Shown piece by piece: positions 1 through 4,843 of a stretch of DNA of 8,039 nucleotides. Where the stretch lies: contig DATBHH010000089.1 in NCBI GenBank assembly GCA_036557525.1, positions 1-8,039 on the forward strand, given 5' to 3'. Numbering within the stretch: the first letter of the stretch is position 1; each line of letters begins with the position of its first letter. Under the pieces are notes generated by a model that searched no databases, was not told the origin of the DNA, and saw only the letters and a program-made list of their open reading frames with translations. This DNA is from VRUE01 sp036557525. GTDB lineage: Bacteria; Actinomycetota; Thermoleophilia; Solirubrobacterales; 70-9. Position numbers and translations under genes: made by a program.

Positions 1-1521
1 CTGGTGCTGGACTTCGGGGGGCAGTACTCGCAGCTCATAGCGAGGCGGATCAGGGAATGCGGCGTTTTTGCCGAGCTGCTGCCGGCGAGCACCTCGGCCG
101 ACTCGATCCGCGAGCGCGGGCCGAAGGGGTTGATCCTCTCCGGCGGGCCGGCCTCGGTGTATGAGCCGGGGGCGCCGGCGTTCCCGACCGAGCTGCTCGA
201 CCTCGAGATCCCGATGCTGGGCATCTGTTACGGGATGCAGGCGATGGTCCGGACCCTCGGCGGGAAGGTCGAGGGGGCCGAGGCGGGCGAGTTCGGGCGG
301 ACCGAGCTCAGCCTCCGCGACAGCGGCGGGACGCTGCTGGCGGGACTGCCCGAGACCCAGAGCTGCTGGATGAGCCACCGTGACGCGGTCTTCGAGCCGC
401 CCGACGGATTCGCGGCACTCGCGTCGACGCCCGGCTCGCCGGTCGCCGCCTGCGAGGCACCCGAGCGCGGCCTCTACGGGATCCAGTTCCACCCCGAGGT
501 CGTCCACACCCCCTACGGGACCGAGATCCTGACCCGCTTCCTGCGCGACATCGCGGGCTGCGAGGAACAGTGGTCGCCGCAGTCGGTGATCGCCGAACAG
601 GTCGCGAAGATCGGCGCCCAGGTCGGCGACGGGAGGGTGATCTGCGGCCTCTCCGGGGGCGTCGACTCGTCGGTTGCCGCGCTGCTCGTCCACCGCGCGG
701 TCGGGGAGAGGCTGACCTGCGTCTTCGTCGACCATGGCCTGATGCGGCTGAACGAGGCCGAGCAGGTCGTCGAGGCGTTCGAGCGGTTCGGCATCCCGCT
801 CGTCCACGTCGACGCCGAGGAGCGGTTTCTGACCCGGCTCGCGGGCGTCGAGGAGCCGGAGCAGAAGCGGAAGATCATCGGCGAGGAGTTCATCCGCGTC
901 TTCGAGGAGGAGGCCGCGAAGCTCGAGGACGCCCGCTATCTGGTCCAGGGGACCCTCTACTCAGACGTGATCGAGTCCGGCGGCTCAGACCACGCGGCGA
1001 CGATCAAGTCCCACCACAACGTCGGCGGCCTCCCCGACGACCTCGAGTTCGAGCTGGTCGAGCCGTTGCGGATGCTGTTCAAGGACGAGGTCCGCGCGGT
1101 CGGCGCCGAGCTCGGGCTGCCTGAGCGGCTGGTCTGGCGCCAGCCCTTCCCGGGGCCCGGCCTGGCGATCAGGATCGTCGGCGGCGAGGTGACGAAGGAG
1201 CGCCTCGAGATCCTCCGAGGCGCCGACGCGATCCTCCAGGAGGAGATCCGCGCCGCCGAGCTCTATCGCCGGCTCTGGCAGTCGTTCTGCGTTCTGCCGG
1301 TGGTCCGCTCGGTCGGCGTCCAGGGCGACGGGCGCACCTACGCCTACCCGATCGTGATCCGGGCGGTGACCTCCGACGACGCGATGACCGCGGACTGGGC
1401 GCGGCTGCCATACGACCTGCTCGAGCGGGTCTCGAATCGGATCATCAACGAGATCGGTGGCGTCAACCGCGTCGCGCTCGACATCTCCTCGAAGCCGCCG
1501 GCGACGATCGAGTGGGAGTGA
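1..1521 (+). CDS. guaA: GMP synthase (glutamine-hydrolysing), 5' end cut by window edge
   Basis: Makes GMP from XMP, ATP and glutamine, the last step of guanine nucleotide synthesis in the cytosol. The reading frame is open from base 1 and begins in the conserved N-terminal strand (VLDFGGQYSQLIARRIRE), so only a few residues are missing; the GTG at 4 is an internal valine codon, not the start. Counting from that codon, the class I glutamine amidotransferase domain covers about 1-185, with nucleophile Cys75 in GICYGMQ and the triad His163/Glu165 in QFHPEV. The ATP pyrophosphatase P-loop SGGVDSS is at 217-223. The C-terminal dimerisation and XMP-binding domain runs from about 380 (RQPFPGPGLAIR) and ends in the canonical KPPATIEWE. 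All catalytic residues are present and the protein looks fully functional. The following gene lies 93 nt downstream on the same strand. Confidence 0.98.
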   Translation: MVLDFGGQYSQLIARRIRECGVFAELLPASTSADSIRERGPKGLILSGGPASVYEPGAPAFPTELLDLEIPMLGICYGMQAMVRTLGGKVEGAEAGEFGRTELSLRDSGGTLLAGLPETQSCWMSHRDAVFEPPDGFAALASTPGSPVAACEAPERGLYGIQFHPEVVHTPYGTEILTRFLRDIAGCEEQWSPQSVIAEQVAKIGAQVGDGRVICGLSGGVDSSVAALLVHRAVGERLTCVFVDHGLMRLNEAEQVVEAFERFGIPLVHVDAEERFLTRLAGVEEPEQKRKIIGEEFIRVFEEEAAKLEDARYLVQGTLYSDVIESGGSDHAATIKSHHNVGGLPDDLEFELVEPLRMLFKDEVRAVGAELGLPERLVWRQPFPGPGLAIRIVGGEVTKERLEILRGADAILQEEIRAAELYRRLWQSFCVLPVVRSVGVQGDGRTYAYPIVIRAVTSDDAMTADWARLPYDLLERVSNRIINEIGGVNRVALDISSKPPATIEWE

Positions 1522-1527
1522 TGGCGG

Positions 1528-1545
1528 GCCAGGGGCTCGCCTGGC
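1528..1545 (+). terminator. Possible hairpin after guaA
   Basis: Seven bases after the guaA stop, GCCAGG (1528-1533) and CCTGGC (1540-1545) form a perfect 6-bp stem with a 6-nt loop. No T-run follows, so it is not a classical intrinsic terminator. It could be a 3'-end stabilising stem, a weak terminator of the kind seen in GC-rich genomes, or chance. Confidence 0.3.
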
Positions 1546-1554
1546 GGCGTCCTC

Positions 1555-1607
1555 GGCGATTCGCCTTGGTCACCTAGGTACATCTACGCTCCCGGCGGCG
1601 AATCGCC
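1555..1607. repeat. Inverted pair of 11-bp palindromes
   Basis: GGCGATTCGCC (1555-1565) and GGCGAATCGCC (1597-1607) are exact reverse complements of each other, 31 bp apart. Each is also an odd palindrome, GGCGA-N-TCGCC. The RNA could fold as one long stem-loop or two small hairpins. In DNA the arrangement resembles paired operator half-sites. They lie in the spacer between guaA and the membrane protein gene, the second copy 7 bp before its TTG codon. The function is unknown; a dyad regulator site and a transcript-end structure are both possible. Confidence 0.6.
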
Positions 1608-1614
1608 AGCGTCC

Positions 1615-2427
1615 TTGCCAGCCAACCTCCTGGCCTCGCCATCGCGAATGCCCTTCTCGATCTCGATCGCGACCCTGACCCTGCTGCAGGCGGTGCTGGT
1701 GGCGCTGCCCGGGGCGCGGCCGGCCGGTTGGGCGGAGTCGTTGCGCAGCCGCTGGTGGGCGGTGGTCCCGGCCGCATCGATCATCGTCGTGATCGGCGTC
1801 GTCGAAGTCACGCCGAGCTCGGCCAGGGCGCTGACCTACCTGGCGCTCGTTGCCTGTCCGCCGCTGGCGGCGTTCGCCCTCGGACGGCTGCTGCGGGGCT
1901 CGCGTCCGTCCTGGGCCCTGGCGGTGATCCCGCTCTTCGGCCTCGCATGGGCGGCTGAGGGCTCGCTCACGGGCCAGGCGTCGGCGGCGGCGATCTCCTC
2001 GCTCGCCTGCGTCACCCTGGGCTGGCTCCTCGCGTCCGCCGTCCCCGGCCCCTGGCTGAGGTGGGGGATCTACGCGATGGCGACGGTCGACGCGATCTAC
2101 GTCGGCGGCGAAATCCTCCAGGGCCCGAACGCCGTCCTCGTCGCCGCTCATCCGGTTGCCGAGCTGCCGCGGCTGCAGGTGATCGCCTTCGGCTCGGCGC
2201 GGATGGGGTTCGGCGACGTCTTCGTCGCCGCGACGACCGGCTGCCTGCTCGCGACCGAGCACCGTCGCCAGCTGACAGCGGCGGGGCTGGCGGCCGCGAT
2301 CGGGCTCTCCTTCGACCTCCTCTTCTTCGTTCTCGACACCCTGCCGGCGACCGTCCCGGTGGCCGTCGCCCTGGCGCTGACCCAGAAACTGATGCCCGAG
2401 GCGCCCCGTCGCTCAGGCGGCATCTAG
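1615..2427 (+). CDS. Polytopic membrane protein, putative presenilin-like GxGD aspartyl protease
   Basis: No family was certain at first reading. The 270-aa product has about nine hydrophobic segments, near residues 14-32, 47-65, 71-91, 99-115, 121-143, 147-168, 193-213, 221-242 and 245-260. Segment 6 contains Asp159 (ATVDAIYVGG). Segment 7 begins with GFGD (198-201), matching the GxGD signature with Asp201. Segment 9 starts with PATVP (244-248) where presenilins carry PAL. Nine segments with Asp in 6, GxGD in 7 and a proline motif in 9 is the architecture of presenilin/signal-peptide-peptidase-like (A22) intramembrane proteases, which cut substrates inside the membrane. The alternative is a type IV prepilin peptidase (A24), but the lysine of GxGDxK is replaced by Phe203. 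TTG at 1615 is the first start codon in frame after the guaA stop; ATG at 1648 (residue 12), just before the first membrane segment, may be the true start. Neither has a clear Shine-Dalgarno sequence. The gene is certain; the protease role is inference. Confidence 0.62.
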   Translation: MPANLLASPSRMPFSISIATLTLLQAVLVALPGARPAGWAESLRSRWWAVVPAASIIVVIGVVEVTPSSARALTYLALVACPPLAAFALGRLLRGSRPSWALAVIPLFGLAWAAEGSLTGQASAAAISSLACVTLGWLLASAVPGPWLRWGIYAMATVDAIYVGGEILQGPNAVLVAAHPVAELPRLQVIAFGSARMGFGDVFVAATTGCLLATEHRRQLTAAGLAAAIGLSFDLLFFVLDTLPATVPVAVALALTQKLMPEAPRRSGGI

Positions 2428-3392
2428 CTGTAGCGGTCCCACCGTTCGAGGGACGGGAGCGGGTCGATGGGGCTTCCCCCCTCGTACCAGCCCGGGGGCT
2501 CCCAGAGCTCGAAGTGGAGGTGGCAGCCGACCGCGTCGCCGGTTTCGCCGACGACGCCGATCGGCTGGCCGGTCCGGACCGGCATCCCCTCCTGAAGCGA
2601 CGACGGTTCGCGCATGTGCATGTAGGCCATGTCATAGCCGGTCCCGCGGCCGTCGATCACGATGTAGTTACCGGCCGCGCTCTGGTAGCTGACGTACTGG
2701 ACCCGGCCGCCGCGGGCGGCGACGATCGGCGTCCCGCACCGGGCCAGGATGTCCTGCCCCTCGTGAGTGTGGCCAGCGCGGGGAGCGCCGAAGCGGTTGG
2801 CGGCGTCGCCGAAGCTGTGCGCGCCGAGCAGCGGGAACGCGTAGGCGTAGAGGGAGAATCCGAGGCTGATCGGCGTTGCTTCCGACGATCTTGCGCGGTG
2901 TTTCGCGCGCAGCGGCGCGGCCGCGGTCTGGGCCGAGATCTGGAACGTGTAGCGGCCGTTCGGGGCGGGCCGGCCCAGTGCCGTCGTGCCCGACCAACGG
3001 ACCCTGTCTTCGACCCCCGGCGCGATGTCGTTGCGGTAGAAGCTCGCCATCACTTCTCCGGCGGCGTCGACGACGTCAACCCGCAGGTCGTTCTGGGGCT
3101 GGTCGCTGCCGATCGTGTAGCGGAGGCTCGGGTAGCGGACGCCGTAGTAGAAGGACTTGCGGGGGGTGACCTGCGCGGAGAGCAGCGTGATGTTTCCCGC
3201 GCTGGGGGCTTCCGCCGGCGGAGTTCCCGTCTTGCTCGGCGGGGCGGGTGCCATCCCGGCGGGTGTCGGGGCGCCGCCGGTCTCGGCTGCCGCCGGAGCC
3301 GCGCCGCAGGCCCATGCTGTCGCCAGTACCGCGATCAATCCAAATCCGGTTTGCCGCAATCCGGCACCGGTCCCGCTGCGTGCCACGCACAT
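2424..3392 (-). CDS. Secreted M23 (LytM-type) peptidoglycan endopeptidase
   Basis: Zinc metallopeptidase predicted to cut peptide cross-links in peptidoglycan outside the membrane. The 322-aa protein starts with a Sec-type signal (hydrophobic core about 17-32, likely cleaved after PAAA at 36), then a Pro/Ala-rich linker to about 66. A FlgD-like Ig domain follows at about 88-157 (typical NGRYTFQI strand). The M23 domain spans about 185-312. Zinc ligands are His210 and Asp214 (HEGQD) and His293 of HLHFEL; catalytic histidines are His259 (YMHM) and His291. All are present, so it should be active. Cys29 is preceded by AWA, a poor lipobox, so a lipoprotein is less likely. The ATG at 3392 directly abuts the purine-rich GGAAGAGAGG; GTG at 3386 (codon 3) would have better spacing and is an alternative start. 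The gene sits directly downstream of a c-di-AMP riboswitch and is convergent with the membrane protein gene, overlapping it by 4 nt. Confidence 0.93.
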   Translation of the reverse strand: MCVARSGTGAGLRQTGFGLIAVLATAWACGAAPAAAETGGAPTPAGMAPAPPSKTGTPPAEAPSAGNITLLSAQVTPRKSFYYGVRYPSLRYTIGSDQPQNDLRVDVVDAAGEVMASFYRNDIAPGVEDRVRWSGTTALGRPAPNGRYTFQISAQTAAAPLRAKHRARSSEATPISLGFSLYAYAFPLLGAHSFGDAANRFGAPRAGHTHEGQDILARCGTPIVAARGGRVQYVSYQSAAGNYIVIDGRGTGYDMAYMHMREPSSLQEGMPVRTGQPIGVVGETGDAVGCHLHFELWEPPGWYEGGSPIDPLPSLERWDRYS

Positions 3393-3402
3393 CCTCTCTT
3401 CC
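3393..3402 (-). promoter_or_regulatory. Ribosome binding site of the M23 peptidase gene
   Basis: On the minus strand GGAAGAGAGG ends immediately before the ATG at 3392 and six bases before an in-frame GTG at 3386. The GAGAGG part is spaced ideally for the GTG, while GGAAG would serve the ATG. The element starts only 3 nt after the last paired base of the upstream riboswitch, so ligand-driven folding could affect ribosome access. Confidence 0.6.
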
Positions 3403-3403
3403 G

Positions 3404-3552
3404 ATCGCCTACGGAGTTAGCTGTCGGGCTCGCGCTGAAAGAGCTGCGCTACGGACCAGTTCGGCCGATTCGCCCCTGGGACCTGCAAGGGTCCCTTCGG
3501 TTCCTCCGCCCCCGTCCGGCATGGCCGGCCGGGATTCGGCATTGCTGGCGCG
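3404..3552 (-). ncRNA. c-di-AMP riboswitch (ydaO/yuaA class)
   Basis: The minus strand carries the conserved landmarks of this aptamer in the right order: GCCGAATCC at 3540-3532, GGAGGAACC at 3507-3499, GGGGCGAATC at 3476-3467, CGTAGCGC at about 3452-3445, and the 3' block GCCCGACAG (3429-3421) followed by CTAACTCCGTAGGCG (3420-3406). A closing P1 stem can form between CGCC (3550-3547) and GGCG (3409-3406), and an internal hairpin pairs GGGACC with GGTCCC around 3496-3478. The total of about 147 nt fits the class. The class binds cyclic di-AMP and in actinobacteria commonly controls wall-lytic enzymes, matching the M23 gene that starts 13 nt downstream. There is no room for a terminator between aptamer and start codon, so translational control is inferred. 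The family is recognised from motif memory, not from a covariance search. Confidence 0.92.
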
Positions 3553-3554
3553 GC

Positions 3555-3560
3555 AGTATA
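3555..3560 (-). promoter_or_regulatory. -10 element for the riboswitch/M23 transcript
   Basis: TATACT on the minus strand (AGTATA on the plus strand) is a near-consensus -10 box. A start about 7 nt downstream would fall near 3548, just where the riboswitch P1 stem begins, which supports the assignment. No convincing -35 box is seen at 16-18 bp upstream. Confidence 0.6.
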
Positions 3561-3574
3561 GAACGGCGGGCGGC

Positions 3575-3580
3575 TATGAT
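3575..3580 (+). promoter_or_regulatory. Candidate -10 element for rplM
   Basis: TATGAT matches the -10 consensus well and lies 41 bp before the rplM start codon. A second option on the same strand is TATAGA at 3557-3562, which overlaps the minus-strand TATACT. Neither has a good -35 box. The plus and minus promoters are back to back or overlapping within about 25 bp. Confidence 0.45.
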
Positions 3581-3589
3581 GCTGCTCCG

Positions 3590-3616
3590 CCGCGCAGGGT
3601 TGCCCGCGCGGTTTTT
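3590..3616 (+). terminator. Terminator-like hairpin with T5 in the rplM leader
   Basis: CCGCGC (3590-3595) pairs with GCGCGG (3606-3611). After a bulged A, GGG (3597-3599) pairs with CCC (3603-3605), leaving a TTG loop. Five T residues (3612-3616) follow directly. This is the form of an intrinsic terminator, but it ends just 5 nt before the rplM ATG and takes the place where a Shine-Dalgarno sequence would be. It may be an attenuator or autoregulatory leader for rplM-rpsI, or a block to read-through coming from the membrane protein gene across the M23 locus. Confidence 0.55.
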
Positions 3617-3621
3617 GCACG

Positions 3622-4056
3622 ATGAAGACCTACGTTGCGACAGCCGCCGACCGCCAGCGCAACTGGTACGTCGTCGATGCCGATGGCCAGACCCTGGGCC
3701 GTCTGGCGACCCGGATCGCCGATGCCCTGCGGGGAAAGCGCAAGCCCGAGTACACGCCGCATGTCGATACGGGCGACTTCGTCGTCGTCGTCAACGCCGA
3801 GAAGATCCAGGTCACCGGCAACAAGCTCGAGCAGAAGCGCTACTGGCGCCACAGCGGCTACCCTGGCGGGATCAAGTCCCGCAGCCTGGCCGAGATGCTC
3901 GACCGGCGCCCCGAGGAGGTGATCCGCAAGGCGGTCAAGGGGATGCTTCCCCGCAACCGGCTTGCCCGCCGCCAGCTGACCAAGCTCAAGGTGTATGCCG
4001 GCCCGGACCACCCACACGCGGCGCAGAAACCGCAGCCGATGGAGATCGAGCGATGA
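3622..4056 (+). CDS. rplM: 50S ribosomal protein L13 (uL13)
   Basis: Early-assembling large-subunit protein that binds 23S rRNA. The 144-aa product matches the usual length of about 142-147. It begins with the typical MKTYVA..RNWYVVDA and contains TLGRLAT (24-30), the conserved HVDTGDFVVVVNAEKI stretch (47-62), and the L13 signature from KAVKGMLPRN (103-112) to LKVYAGPDHPH (122-132). The ATG at 3622 is the only sensible start because family members begin here. It lacks a recognisable Shine-Dalgarno sequence and is preceded by a hairpin with a T5 tract. It is first in the rplM-rpsI unit; its TGA overlaps the rpsI ATG (ATGA), indicating translational coupling. Confidence 0.98.
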   Translation: MKTYVATAADRQRNWYVVDADGQTLGRLATRIADALRGKRKPEYTPHVDTGDFVVVVNAEKIQVTGNKLEQKRYWRHSGYPGGIKSRSLAEMLDRRPEEVIRKAVKGMLPRNRLARRQLTKLKVYAGPDHPHAAQKPQPMEIER

Positions 4057-4832
4057 CCGAGGACGAGAGACGACAGGACGAGCGGAATTCAGAGGAGTCG
4101 CCGGAGGCGCCCGAAGCCCTCGCCGAGGACGCGGCGACCGAGGCCGACGAGGCCGTCGAGGGAGTCGTCGAGGATGGCGAGGGCGTGATCGAGGAGGTCG
4201 AGATCGAGGTCACCGAGGAGCCCGTCGCCGAGGAGAAGAAATCCGAGAAGAAAGACGTGATTCCGGGGGCCGATCTCGAGCCGATCGCGGTCGAGGAGGA
4301 GGAGCGTCCGCTGAGCGCCGAGGAGCAGGCACGGCTCGACGCCGAGGAGGAGGAGCGAGCCCGCCGCGAGGCCGAGCTCACCGGCGAGGGCGGTGCGGAG
4401 GACGAGGAGCGCTCCGCGCCCCGCGCCCCGGCGAAGCTCGAGGGCGACGCCCGCTACCTGGCGACGGGCAAGCGCAAGAGCGCGATCGCCCGCGTCACGC
4501 TTCTGCCCGGCAGCGGCGAGATCGTGATCAACAGACGCCCGCTCGAGGAGTTCTTCCCCCGCCCCCTGCACCAGACGATGGCGCGCCAGCCGCTCGCCAC
4601 GACCGGCTATGAGGGCAGCGTCGACGTCCGCGTCCGAGTTCACGGCGGCGGCATCGGCGGCCAGGCCGGGGCCGTCCGCCACGGAATCGCACGGGCGCTG
4701 ACCGAGGTCGATCCCGAGCTGCGGAGCGAGCTCAAGCGCCGCGGCTTCCTGACCCGCGACGCGCGCGTCAAGGAGCGTCGCAAGGCCGGCCTGAAGAAGG
4801 CGCGTAAGCGTCCGCAGTTCTCCAAGCGCTAG
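4053..4832 (+). CDS. rpsI: 30S ribosomal protein S9 (uS9) with long acidic N-terminal extension
   Basis: Small-subunit protein whose C-terminal tail reaches the P-site tRNA. The product is 259 aa, about twice the usual 130. The S9 core is residues 131-259 and is complete: YLATGKRKSAIARV (135-148), GGGIGGQAGAVRHGIARAL (198-216), DARVKERRKAGLKKARK, and the invariant terminal SKR. Residues 1-130 are an added, low-complexity, very acidic segment (by my count 49 Asp/Glu against 15 Lys/Arg), with Glu-rich runs at 81-84 and 98-101 likely to form helix or coiled coil. The start at 4053 is fixed by the ATGA overlap with rplM. The frame is open further upstream, but that part is a shadow. The extension may be cleaved, act as an assembly chaperone segment, or be a lineage trait. 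Confidence 0.95.
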   Translation: MTEDERRQDERNSEESPEAPEALAEDAATEADEAVEGVVEDGEGVIEEVEIEVTEEPVAEEKKSEKKDVIPGADLEPIAVEEEERPLSAEEQARLDAEEEERARREAELTGEGGAEDEERSAPRAPAKLEGDARYLATGKRKSAIARVTLLPGSGEIVINRRPLEEFFPRPLHQTMARQPLATTGYEGSVDVRVRVHGGGIGGQAGAVRHGIARALTEVDPELRSELKRRGFLTRDARVKERRKAGLKKARKRPQFSKR

Positions 4833-4836
4833 GGGA
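4831..4836 (+). promoter_or_regulatory. Ribosome binding site of glmM overlapping the rpsI stop
   Basis: AGGGGA shares its first two bases with the rpsI TAG and lies 7 nt before the glmM ATG. It fixes the glmM start and suggests that glmM is translated from the rplM-rpsI message. It is the clearest Shine-Dalgarno sequence in the window. Confidence 0.75.
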
Positions 4837-4843
4837 CCTGTCG

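Noticed and set aside
1570..2262. 230-codon minus-strand open frame opposite the membrane protein gene
   Set aside because: It is rich in Arg, Asp and Gln with no domain, while the plus strand encodes a coherent series of hydrophobic segments.
1615..2427. Type IV prepilin peptidase (A24) for the membrane protein
   Set aside because: GxGD is present, but the following lysine is Phe and the first aspartate lacks the usual Asp...Ile-Pro-Asn context. The segment count and PATVP fit A22 better. Not fully excluded.
3306..3392. Lipoprotein signal for the M23 protein (Cys29)
   Set aside because: The residues before the cysteine are Ala-Trp-Ala; Trp at -2 is not compatible with a normal lipobox, whereas AAPAAA gives a good signal peptidase I site.
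2061..4052. Long plus-strand open frame running into rpsI (total 923 codons)
   Set aside because: Only the part from 4053 is a gene. The rest is Arg/Pro/Gly-rich or mirrors other genes, runs antisense through the M23 gene, and overlaps rplM in another frame. It is a GC-rich artefact.
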